Below are positions 54,865 through 62,942 of a stretch of DNA of 64,000 bases, piece after piece; the first letter of the stretch is position 1, and every line of letters starts with the position of its first letter. The DNA lies in the NCBI GenBank assembly GCA_025774935.1, contig JALGZK010000013.1, forward strand, positions 26,391-90,390, written 5' to 3'. The position numbers were made by a program, and so were the translations under genes. A model generated the notes under the pieces. That model did not search any database, was not told where the DNA came from, and was given only the letters and a program-made list of their open reading frames with translations. Origin of the DNA: a bacterium. GTDB taxonomy: Bacteria; Joyebacterota; Joyebacteria; Joyebacterales; Joyebacteraceae.

Positions 54865-56075
54865 GACGACCGTCCCTCCCTGGTCGACTCCCCCGCTCCG
54901 CCGGCGGTCCCGGTGCCATGGGGACCGCCCGCGGCTCCACCTTCCGTCGCGCCACCGCCCGTCGCGTGCCCGGCCGCCTGCCCCGCTGCGCCCGCGAGGA
55001 CCAGAACGGCCTGCGCGACCCGGTCAGCCGCATCGGGCCGCGCAAGCGTTCCGGCAGCGTCCGCCGCAGCCGCGAGCTGGTGACGGTTCGAAAGAAGTCC
55101 CTCTATGAGGCCGGCCAGCCTCTCCCCGGTGAGCTCACCGTCGGGGATGACGACCGCCGCCCCCGCGCGTTCCATCGCGCGCGCGTTCTTCATCTGATGG
55201 TCCTCCGTTGCGTACGGGTACGGGACGAGGATCGACGCCTTCCCGAGGAGCGTCAGCTCGGCGATCGTCGTCGCACCGGCGCGCGACACGACGAGGTCGC
55301 ACGCCGCGTAGGCCTGGCCCATGTCGTCGAAGAAGGCCTTCACGACGGCGCGGACCCCCGCGGCGTCGGCGGCGCTCTCCATGTCGGCGGCGCCCCCGCT
55401 CCCGGTCTGGAGGATGAACTCCGCGCCGAGTTCCCTGAGCCGCGGGAGCGCCGCCTTTATCGCCTCGTTGATCCTCACTGCTCCCTTGCTTCCCCCGAAC
55501 GCGAGGATGACCGGGGCCTCGGGTGAGAGCCCGAAGCTCTCCCGCGCCTCGGCGCGGTCGGTCAGGGCGAGCCCGCTTCTGACCGGGTTCCCCGAGACCT
55601 CGATCGCCCGCGCGTTCGGAAGGTGCTCACGAGTCTCCTCGAACGTCACGTGGACGGCACCTGCCCAGCGAGACAGGATCCGCGTCGCGAGCCCCGGGTA
55701 CGAGTTCTGCTCCTGGAGGAGCACCGGCACCCTGAGCGTCACGGCCGCCGCGATCGGCGGCACGCTGATGAACCCTCCGGTCCCGACCGCAGCGTCGGGC
55801 TTCCTTCGGGAGAGCACGGCGAGGGCCTTCGCGTAGCCTCCGGCGACGACGAACGGCATCGCCAGATTGCGCACGTCGGCCTTCCGCCTGAGACCCATCG
55901 ACGGAACCGCGAGGAAGGGCCGCCCGGTCCTTGAGACGACCCTCTCCTCGATCGAGCCTCTTCGCCCCGCGAAGAACACCTCGGTGTCGGGGCGTGAGCG
56001 CTCGAGCGCCTCTGCGATCGCGAGGCCTGGGAAGATGTGTCCACCGGTTCCACCGCCGGCAATCATGATTCTCAC
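54861..56075 (-). CDS. murG: UDP-GlcNAc:undecaprenyl-PP-MurNAc-pentapeptide GlcNAc transferase
   Basis: A 404-residue membrane-associated glycosyltransferase that turns lipid I into lipid II. The N-terminal glycine loop IAGGGTGGHIFPGLAIAE, the second loop EQNSYPGLATRIL, LAFGGSKGAVRINEA, and SRAGATTIAELTLLGK are all present. The C-terminus has an extra tail of about 45 residues made of Ala, Gly and Thr with no family match. The start, GTG 56075, overlaps the ftsW stop, and its own stop overlaps murC. Confidence 0.96.
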   Translation of the reverse strand: MRIMIAGGGTGGHIFPGLAIAEALERSRPDTEVFFAGRRGSIEERVVSRTGRPFLAVPSMGLRRKADVRNLAMPFVVAGGYAKALAVLSRRKPDAAVGTGGFISVPPIAAAVTLRVPVLLQEQNSYPGLATRILSRWAGAVHVTFEETREHLPNARAIEVSGNPVRSGLALTDRAEARESFGLSPEAPVILAFGGSKGAVRINEAIKAALPRLRELGAEFILQTGSGGAADMESAADAAGVRAVVKAFFDDMGQAYAACDLVVSRAGATTIAELTLLGKASILVPYPYATEDHQMKNARAMERAGAAVVIPDGELTGERLAGLIEGLLSNRHQLAAAADAAGTLARPDAADRVAQAVLVLAGAAGQAAGHATGGGATEGGAAGGPHGTGTAGGAGESTREGRSS

Positions 56076-57256
56076 GACCTCTTCCTTCTCGAGCCCGATC
56101 CGCGTCCGCCGGGGGTCCGTCCCCAGCGACGCGCGAGCTCCTCCGGACTCGACTTGGTGCCGTCGAGCACGGCTCGCTTCGACATATTCAGGAGGATGCC
56201 CATGGCTCCCATGTTGACGATGAGCGACGACCCCCCGTAGCTCACGAACGGGAGCGGAAGCCCCGTCGTCGGGATGGTCGCGGTCGCCACGGCGATGTTG
56301 ATGAACGCGTACGTCGTCACCATCGCCGTCAGTCCGGCCGCGAGGATCGTGCCGTAGAGGTCGTTCGCGCGCATCGCGATCCTGAGTCCCCGCACCATGA
56401 GGAACGCGAAGAGCGCGACGAGACCGATCGCCCCGAGGAACCCGAGCTCCTCCCCCCAGATCGAGAACGCGAAGTCGGTGTACGGGTCCGGGATGAACGA
56501 GCGCTGGAGGCTGCCGCCGATCCCGCGTCCCACGAGACCACCTGATCCGAGCGCGACGAGTGACTGGTAGATCTGGTAGGCCGCTCCGCGCGTGTCGAGG
56601 CCCTCGAGCGAGAGGTCGTACGCCGCGCGCCAGACCGCCCACCGCTCTGCGATGTGCGGGACCTTCTGGACGGCGAGCCACGCCGCGGGGGCCGCGATCG
56701 CCGCGAGTCCCGCGATGTGGTGGAGCCTCGCGCCCCCGAGGAAGAGCATCACGAACGAGAGCATCACGACCGCGAGCGCGTTGCCGAAGTCCGGCTGGAA
56801 GAGGATGAGGAGGACGACCGCCCCAACGAGCCCCAGCCTGGGCAGGAGCCCGCGCCGGAGGTCCCCCAGCTCGTCCTGCCTCCTCGCGAGCACGTCGGCC
56901 AGGTAAACCACGAGCGCGAGCTTCGCGATCTCCCCCGGCTGGATCATCATGAACGACGCCCTCATGCCCCGGTTGTCCTCGCCGAAGATGAGCGTGAGGA
57001 TGAGCAGCCCGATCGCGACAAGGATCGCCCTTTTCGCGTGCTTCCGGTAGGAGCGGTAGTCGATGAGGTAGCCGAACGCCATCGCGACGAGCCCGAGCGT
57101 GGCCCGCCACGCGGTCCGCTTGAGGAAAACCTGGCTCCCGCCGAACTGCCGGGCCGCAATGTCGGCGCTCGCCGTGTAGATTGTGACGAGCCCGACCAGC
57201 ACGAGCAGAAGCGTCGTCCAGATGAGCGCCCTGTCACACCGTACGACCTGCCTCAC
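56072..57256 (-). CDS. ftsW: Septal peptidoglycan glycosyltransferase FtsW (SEDS)
   Basis: A 394-residue protein with about ten transmembrane helices that polymerises lipid II at the septum with its FtsI partner. SEDS motifs: FMMIQPGEIAKLALVVYLAD, LILFQPDFGNALAVVML, WGEELGFLGAIGLV, and PTTGLPLPFVSYGGSSL. The tail after the last helix is basic (RRWGRTPGGRGSGSRRKRS). The start, GTG 57256, has AGGAGG upstream; the frame before it is not SEDS-like. It overlaps murG (GTGA). Confidence 0.96.
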   Translation of the reverse strand: MRQVVRCDRALIWTTLLLVLVGLVTIYTASADIAARQFGGSQVFLKRTAWRATLGLVAMAFGYLIDYRSYRKHAKRAILVAIGLLILTLIFGEDNRGMRASFMMIQPGEIAKLALVVYLADVLARRQDELGDLRRGLLPRLGLVGAVVLLILFQPDFGNALAVVMLSFVMLFLGGARLHHIAGLAAIAAPAAWLAVQKVPHIAERWAVWRAAYDLSLEGLDTRGAAYQIYQSLVALGSGGLVGRGIGGSLQRSFIPDPYTDFAFSIWGEELGFLGAIGLVALFAFLMVRGLRIAMRANDLYGTILAAGLTAMVTTYAFINIAVATATIPTTGLPLPFVSYGGSSLIVNMGAMGILLNMSKRAVLDGTKSSPEELARRWGRTPGGRGSGSRRKRS

Positions 57257-57342
57257 GCTTCCTCCTGCGATCTCCAACGATGCCGGGGAGGCGCCGGGAA
57301 GACGGTGCGCAGTCCGCCCTCCCGGGAGCCGGTCCCCGTCCT

Positions 57343-58719
57343 TCAGGAGCGCGGACCGAGCCGCGCCACCTCCTCCTTGAACTTCCTTCCGCGGTCCTCG
57401 AAGTCGTCGAACATGTCGAAGCTGGCGCACGCGGGCGACAGGAGCACAACGTCCCCCGGCGCGGCCGCGTTCCTGGCCATGACCACCGCCTCGCGGAGCG
57501 AACCGGCCCGCGAGATCGGCGCGAGCCCCTCGAGCGCGCGCTCCATCTTGTCGGCCGCCTCGCCGATCAGGACGAGACGCCTTACGCGTTCCGCGACCGG
57601 CCCGGCGAGCGGGCTGAAGTCTGTGTCCTTCTCGCGTCCTCCCGCGACGAGCACGATCGGCGCGTCGTAGCTCCGGAGCGCGAACCCGACGGCGTCGACG
57701 TTCGTCGCCTTCGAGTCGTTGACGTAGAGGACGCCGTCCACCTCAGCCACCGGCTCGAGCCTGTGCTCGAGCGGCGCGAACGCTCTCAGTACCTCCGCCG
57801 CTTCCGGGGCTGCAACGCCGACCGCGGAAGCGGCCGCCACGGCCGCCAGAGCGTTCGCCAGGTTGTGCGGACCGGGAACGCCGAGATCCTTCGCCTCGAG
57901 GATCTCCTCTTCGACCCCGCCCACCCCGGACACGATCGTGCCGTCGCGCACGAAGACGCCATCTGGGACCTCCCGCTCGGTGCTCACCGGGATCACCCTC
58001 GCTCCGATCCCGTCGGCGAACGACGCGACCCTCGGGTCGTCGACGTTCAGGACCGCGTAGTCGTCCGCCGTCTGGTTCATGAAGATCCGCCGCTTGGATT
58101 CCGCGTAGTGGTCGAACGAGTCGTAGCGGTCGAGATGGTCCTCGGTGATGTTCAGAAGCACCGCCACGTGGGGCCGGAACTCGTCGGCCGTATCGAGCTG
58201 GAAGCTGCTGACCTCCGCCACGACGAGCCCGTCTTTAGGCACGTCGCGCACCTCGGAGCTCGCCGCGAGGCCGATGTTCCCCGTGACCGTGACCGGCCTC
58301 CCGGTCGCAGCCACGAGCTCGCCCAGGAGGGCCGTCGTCGTCGTCTTGCCGTTCGTTCCGGTCACCGCCAGCCACGTCCCTTCGGAGGCCCGGTACGCGA
58401 GTTCCAGCTCGCCGATCATCGGCACCCCGCGCTCCCTTGCCGCAGCGGGTATCGGGGTGTCGAGCGGCACGCCCGGCGAGAGGACGACGAGGTCGACGCC
58501 CTCGAGGATCGACGGGTGCTGCTCACCCAGCACGAGCTCCACTCCTCGCTGCCTGAGCGCGGCCGCTTCGGGACCGAGAGCGCTTTCGGCTCTGAGATCC
58601 GCGGCCACGACAGAAGCTCCAGAATCCAGAAGGAGCTCGATCGCCGCCAGCCCGCTTCTTGCGAGACCGACCACGAGAACCCTTCTTCCCCGTACTGATG
58701 TAACCGTCCTCGCCGTCAA
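57343..58719 (-). CDS. murD: UDP-N-acetylmuramoylalanine--D-glutamate ligase
   Basis: A 458-residue Mur ligase that adds D-Glu to UDP-MurNAc-L-Ala. It starts with the Rossmann segment VLVVGLARSGLAAIELL, has the ATP site AVTGTNGKTTTTALL, SSFQLDTADEF, the NITEDHLDRYDS segment, and YVNDSKATN. Normal length. The frame starts at TTG 58719; with no strong ribosome site the exact start is uncertain. It lies 83 bp after mraY. Confidence 0.96.
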   Translation of the reverse strand: MTARTVTSVRGRRVLVVGLARSGLAAIELLLDSGASVVAADLRAESALGPEAAALRQRGVELVLGEQHPSILEGVDLVVLSPGVPLDTPIPAAARERGVPMIGELELAYRASEGTWLAVTGTNGKTTTTALLGELVAATGRPVTVTGNIGLAASSEVRDVPKDGLVVAEVSSFQLDTADEFRPHVAVLLNITEDHLDRYDSFDHYAESKRRIFMNQTADDYAVLNVDDPRVASFADGIGARVIPVSTEREVPDGVFVRDGTIVSGVGGVEEEILEAKDLGVPGPHNLANALAAVAAASAVGVAAPEAAEVLRAFAPLEHRLEPVAEVDGVLYVNDSKATNVDAVGFALRSYDAPIVLVAGGREKDTDFSPLAGPVAERVRRLVLIGEAADKMERALEGLAPISRAGSLREAVVMARNAAAPGDVVLLSPACASFDMFDDFEDRGRKFKEEVARLGPRS

Positions 58720-58802
58720 GGAGCTTCAGCCATCCTCTCCGTTTCGAGCGTCCTCTTCTGAACGACCTCTCGTCCGCCCAACCTGCCTTCATGGTGCGTC
58801 TC

Positions 58803-59885
58803 CTACTGCATCTTGAGCGTCGAGAGAGCGATGAGCGCGAAGAGCGCGCCCACGATCCAGAAGCGTACGACGACCTTGCTCTCCTCCCACCCCTTCTGTT
58901 GGAAGTGGTGGTGGAGAGGTGACATCAGGAACACGCGCCTCCCCCGGAGTTTCACCGAGGCGATCTGGATGATGACCGACGCGGCCACGACGACGAAGAC
59001 GCCGCCGGCGATCACGAGCCAGACCTCCTTCTTGATGAGCACCGCGAGCGTGCCGAGCGCTCCGCCGACGGCGAGAGCCCCGGTGTCGCCCATGAACATC
59101 TCCGCGGGATGCGCGTTGAACCACAGGAACCCGAGCCCGGCGCCTACGAGCGCCGAGCAGTACACGGTGAGCTCTCCCACCCCCGCGATGTAGGGGATGT
59201 TCAGGTAGTCCGAGAGCTTCACGTGCCCGACCATGTAGCTCATGGCGGCGAAGGCGATCCCGCAGAAGATCGTGAGCCCGATCGCGAGACCGTCGAGTCC
59301 GTCGGTCAGGTTCACGGCGTTCGAGCTGGCCGTGATGACGATCATAACGAACACGACGTACGCCGCCCCGAGCGAGAGGATCGCGTCCTTGAGGAACGGG
59401 ACCTCCACGTTGGTCGGGCTCGGGATGAGCTGCGTCAGGTAGATGAACAGGCCGATGAGAAGCCCGAGGGCCAGCTGCCCGGTGAGCTTGTACCGGGCGA
59501 CGAGCCCCTTCCGCCGCTTCTTCACGACCTTGAGGAAGTCGTCGGTGAACCCGACGAGCGCGAGCCAGACCGTCGCGATGATCATGATCCACACGAAATC
59601 GTTGTCCAGGCGGGCCCAGAGGAGCGTCGGCACGAGCGTCGCCACGACTATAAGGAGGCCGCCCATCGTGGGCGTGCCGGCCTTCACCGCGTGCGAGTCC
59701 GGCGCGAACTCCCTCACGCCGTTCGTGATCTGGCGCCTTCTGAGCATCCGCAGAAAGATGGGGCCGAGGAGGAAGCTTATGAGCAGGGCTGTTACCGCCG
59801 CGTACGCCGATCGGAAGGTGATATACCGGAAGACATTGAAGGCAGAAACGAGGTCCCTTAAGGGGTATAAGAGATGATACAACAT
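58803..59885 (-). CDS. mraY: Phospho-N-acetylmuramoyl-pentapeptide-transferase
   Basis: A 360-residue integral membrane enzyme with about ten helices that makes lipid I on undecaprenyl phosphate. Conserved: KAGTPTMGGLLIV, FTDDFLKVVKKRRKGL, VNLTDGLDGLAIG with the catalytic Asp residues, and PLHHHFQQKGWEESKVVVRF. Normal length. It lies between murF and murD; the carrier lipid it uses is recycled by UppP at 15912. Confidence 0.98.
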   Translation of the reverse strand: MLYHLLYPLRDLVSAFNVFRYITFRSAYAAVTALLISFLLGPIFLRMLRRRQITNGVREFAPDSHAVKAGTPTMGGLLIVVATLVPTLLWARLDNDFVWIMIIATVWLALVGFTDDFLKVVKKRRKGLVARYKLTGQLALGLLIGLFIYLTQLIPSPTNVEVPFLKDAILSLGAAYVVFVMIVITASSNAVNLTDGLDGLAIGLTIFCGIAFAAMSYMVGHVKLSDYLNIPYIAGVGELTVYCSALVGAGLGFLWFNAHPAEMFMGDTGALAVGGALGTLAVLIKKEVWLVIAGGVFVVVAASVIIQIASVKLRGRRVFLMSPLHHHFQQKGWEESKVVVRFWIVGALFALIALSTLKMQ

Positions 59886-59944
59886 GGTTAACAGCCCTTC
59901 CGAAGGGGAGAACGAGCTCCCGCCGACTCGGAGGCGGGCGCCTC

Positions 59945-61315
59945 CTACGTCAGCAACTCAACCACTTCCTCCATACGCATTCCGCGCGACCCCTTCACTA
60001 GAAGGACCGCGTCGTCACCGAGACGCTCTCCGAGCGCCCGTGCGAGCGCGGCCTTGTCTTCGAACACGCTGGCCCTCTCCGGGTCCATCCCGGCGTCGAG
60101 CGCGCCGTCGCGGAGCGCCTCGACCTCCCGGCCGAAGAGGAACAGGTAGTCCACGCCGAGCGATGCCGCCGCGGCTCCCACCTCGCGGTGCGCTGTCTCG
60201 CTCCGGCTTCCAAGCTCGAGCATGTCCCCGAGCGCCGCCGCCGTCGTCCGGCCCCGACCGATGTCGATCAGGGTCCGGAGCGCGGCGCCGAGCGATCCGG
60301 GATTGCAGTTGTATGCGTCGTTGAGAACGGTCCACGAGCCGACCGTGAGGACCTTCATCCTCATCGGCGAGGGCTCGAACGACGAGAGCCCGCGTGCGGC
60401 CTCCCCCACCGTCACGCCGAGCGCCCGGCCGACCGCGATCGCCGCGAGGGCGTTCGAGACGTTGTGCGCGCCGGGCACCGGGAGCTCGACCCGGACCGGC
60501 TTCCCGCCGGCCACGACGACCTCGAACCGCACCCGGCCGTCGGCCTCCTCGATGCCGGTCGCCCTCACGTCCGCCGACGCGGCGGTCCCGAACGTCACGA
60601 CCCTGAAGGGCGCCCGGTGCTCCTGCGACATCACCATCGTGTCGTCCGCGTTCAGGATGGCGACTCCGTCGGAGGGGAGGGCGTCGAGGATCTCGCCCTT
60701 CGCCTCGGCGATCGCCTCGAGGGTCCCCATCGTCTCCATGTGCGCCTCGGCGACGTTCGTGATGACCGCCGTCTGAGGCCTCGCGATCCCCGCGAGACGG
60801 GTGATCTCGCCGGGGTGGTTCATGCCGATCTCCACGACCGCCGCGCCGTGCTCGCGCGTGAGACGGAAGAGCGTCAGGGGAACCCCGATGTGGTTGTTGT
60901 AGTTCCCCGCGGTCTTCGCGGTCCGCATGCTCGTCTCGAGCACGGCGGCGGCCATGTCCTTCGTCGTGGTCTTCCCGTTCGTTCCCGTCACTCCGACTAC
61001 CTTGAGGTCGAACTGGCGCCGGTACCACCCGGCGAGCTCCTGGAAGGCGTCGAGCGTGTCGCCGACCTCCAGGAGCGCGCGGCCTCCAGCGTCGATCCTG
61101 GCGTCGCGGGCGACGAGCGCCGCGGCCGCACCCTGGAGGAACGCGTCGTCGACGTAGTCGTGGCCGTCGAAGCGCTCGCCCCGGATCGCTACGAAGAGCT
61201 CACCCGCCGCGATCGTTCGCGAGTCGGTCGAGACGCCGCCGATCGGATCGTCGGGCAGGTTGTCGCTGGGTATTCCGAGTGCCGCCGCCATTTCAGTGAT
61301 TCGAACCCTCTCCAT
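59945..61315 (-). CDS. murF: UDP-N-acetylmuramoyl-tripeptide--D-alanyl-D-alanine ligase
   Basis: A 456-residue Mur ligase that adds D-Ala-D-Ala to complete the pentapeptide. N-terminal domain with STDSRTIAAGELFVAIRGERFDGH (a typical opening split by short linkers), ATP site GVTGTNGKTTTKDMA, the EIGMNHPGEI segment, NDAYNCNPGS, and the end LVKGSRGMRMEEVVELL. It overlaps the end of murE by 23 bp; a later ATG at 61291 would remove the overlap, but the longer start fits the family. Confidence 0.97.
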   Translation of the reverse strand: MERVRITEMAAALGIPSDNLPDDPIGGVSTDSRTIAAGELFVAIRGERFDGHDYVDDAFLQGAAAALVARDARIDAGGRALLEVGDTLDAFQELAGWYRRQFDLKVVGVTGTNGKTTTKDMAAAVLETSMRTAKTAGNYNNHIGVPLTLFRLTREHGAAVVEIGMNHPGEITRLAGIARPQTAVITNVAEAHMETMGTLEAIAEAKGEILDALPSDGVAILNADDTMVMSQEHRAPFRVVTFGTAASADVRATGIEEADGRVRFEVVVAGGKPVRVELPVPGAHNVSNALAAIAVGRALGVTVGEAARGLSSFEPSPMRMKVLTVGSWTVLNDAYNCNPGSLGAALRTLIDIGRGRTTAAALGDMLELGSRSETAHREVGAAAASLGVDYLFLFGREVEALRDGALDAGMDPERASVFEDKAALARALGERLGDDAVLLVKGSRGMRMEEVVELLT

Positions 61316-62942
61316 TCGATCCCGCGTCCCCGCGGAGCGTCCTGACCGCCGCGCGGGCCTCCTCCCGGTCGTCGAAGTGGACCTTCGTCTCGCCCAGGAT
61401 CTGGTAGTCCTCGTGTCCCTTGCCGGCGACGAGGACGATGTCGCCCGCCCCCGCCAGCTCGATCGCTCTCTGTATCGCGGCCCGCCGGTCCTCGATGACC
61501 TCGAACCCTCCCCCGCCCTCGGCGATGCCGCGCTCCACTCCCGGCACGATCTCGTCGATGATCGCCCGCGGATCCTCGGTGCGCGGGTTGTCCGACGTCA
61601 CGACCGCCACGTCCGAGCTTCGGGCGACGACCTCGCCCATCATCGGCCGCTTCCCGCGGTCGCGGTCGCCGCCGCACCCGAAGACGGTGATGATCCGCGA
61701 AGGCCCGAGCTCCCGGAGAGCCGCGAGGACCTTCTCGAGCGCGTCCGGCGTGTGCGCGTAGTCGACGACGATGGTGAACTCCTGCCCGGCGTCGACCAGC
61801 TCGAGCCTCCCGTCCACGCGAGACACCCGCCCCAGGCCTGCCTGGATGACCTCGAGCGTGGCGCCCTGGGAGACCGCCACTGCGGTCGCCGCCAGGGCGT
61901 TCATCACGTTGAACGCGGAGATGAGCCTCAGGTTCGCGTCGAACGAGCCGCCGGGCGTCTCGAACCGCGCGATCGTGCCCGTCGGCGTGCTCACGACGTC
62001 GCTCGCCCTGACGTCCCCGTCCGTGCCGTACGTCACCAGATGCACGCGCGACGAGCCCCTAACCGACGCCGCCAGCTCCCTCCCGAACGGGTCGTCGACG
62101 TTCACGATCGCCGCGGCGCCCGGCTTCCACGCGTCGCCCTCGATGAGCTCGAAGAGCTTCCGTTTCGCGGCGCCGTACTCCTCGAAAGACCCGTGGAAGT
62201 CAAGGTGGTCGCGCGAGAGGTTCGTGAACGTCGCCGTGTCGAGCTTGAGCCCGATCGCGCGCCCGAGCGAGAGCGCGTGAGACGAGACCTCCATGGTCAC
62301 CGCCCGAACGCCGCCCTCGAGCATCGAGGAGAGAAGCCTCGCGAGGTCGAGCGACTCCGGACTCGTCATGTCGCCGGGCTGCAGGTGGTCGCCGACTCGG
62401 TATCCGAGCGTTCCGACGACCCCGGTCGTGAGCCCCGCCTCGCGCATGATCGCGTCGACGAGGTAGGAGGTCGTGGTCTTGCCGTTCGTTCCGGTGATCG
62501 CGTGCGTCTTGAGGTGCTCCGAGGGGCGGCCGTGGAGCTCGTGCGCGACGTGGCCGAGGATGGTCCTCGTGTTCTGGACGACGATCTCGCAGATGCCCGG
62601 CGTCCCCGTCGCCTCTTCCACGAGCGCGGCGGCCGCTCCCCGTTCAGCGGCTTCGGCGAGGTAGCGGTGCCCGTCGGTGACGAACCCGCGGACCGCGACG
62701 AAGAGGCTGCCCGGGCGGACGCGCCTCGAGTCGTACTCGACCGCGCGCACGACGATGCCGGCGGCATCGGCGTCGACGTCGATCCCGCAGCAGTGCTCGA
62801 GGAGGTCGCCGAGCGTGACCGGCGCCGGGTCGTGCGCCCCGGTCAGGGCGCTGCCCAGCCCGTCGCCCCGCGGATCGCTCCCGCCGGCATTGTCGCTGGA
62901 ACCTGTTCCGGTCCCGGACATCGTCCCCTCGATTCGGGTCAT
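61293..62942 (-). CDS. murE: UDP-N-acetylmuramoyl-L-alanyl-D-glutamate--2,6-diaminopimelate ligase
   Basis: A 549-residue Mur ligase that adds the third stem amino acid. The ATP site is AITGTNGKTTTSYLV. The substrate-choosing motif reads TSDNPRTEDPRAI: the DNPR form predicts meso-diaminopimelate, so the wall is of the Gram-negative type. The first about 40 residues are a Gly/Ser/Asp-rich extension not seen in most MurE. The start, ATG 62942, overlaps the ftsI stop (ATGA); the C-terminus overlaps murF. Confidence 0.97.
   Translation of the reverse strand: MTRIEGTMSGTGTGSSDNAGGSDPRGDGLGSALTGAHDPAPVTLGDLLEHCCGIDVDADAAGIVVRAVEYDSRRVRPGSLFVAVRGFVTDGHRYLAEAAERGAAAALVEEATGTPGICEIVVQNTRTILGHVAHELHGRPSEHLKTHAITGTNGKTTTSYLVDAIMREAGLTTGVVGTLGYRVGDHLQPGDMTSPESLDLARLLSSMLEGGVRAVTMEVSSHALSLGRAIGLKLDTATFTNLSRDHLDFHGSFEEYGAAKRKLFELIEGDAWKPGAAAIVNVDDPFGRELAASVRGSSRVHLVTYGTDGDVRASDVVSTPTGTIARFETPGGSFDANLRLISAFNVMNALAATAVAVSQGATLEVIQAGLGRVSRVDGRLELVDAGQEFTIVVDYAHTPDALEKVLAALRELGPSRIITVFGCGGDRDRGKRPMMGEVVARSSDVAVVTSDNPRTEDPRAIIDEIVPGVERGIAEGGGGFEVIEDRRAAIQRAIELAGAGDIVLVAGKGHEDYQILGETKVHFDDREEARAAVRTLRGDAGSNGEGSNH

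Noticed and set aside
58523..58792. 89-codon basic minus-strand frame between mraY and murD
   Set aside because: Overlaps the murD N-terminus in another frame and is simply Arg/Gly/Ser-rich; no family or ribosome site.
61297..61309. GATTCGAACCCT, resembling a tRNA T-arm
   Set aside because: It lies inside murE/murF coding sequence and no acceptor or anticodon stem can be drawn around it.
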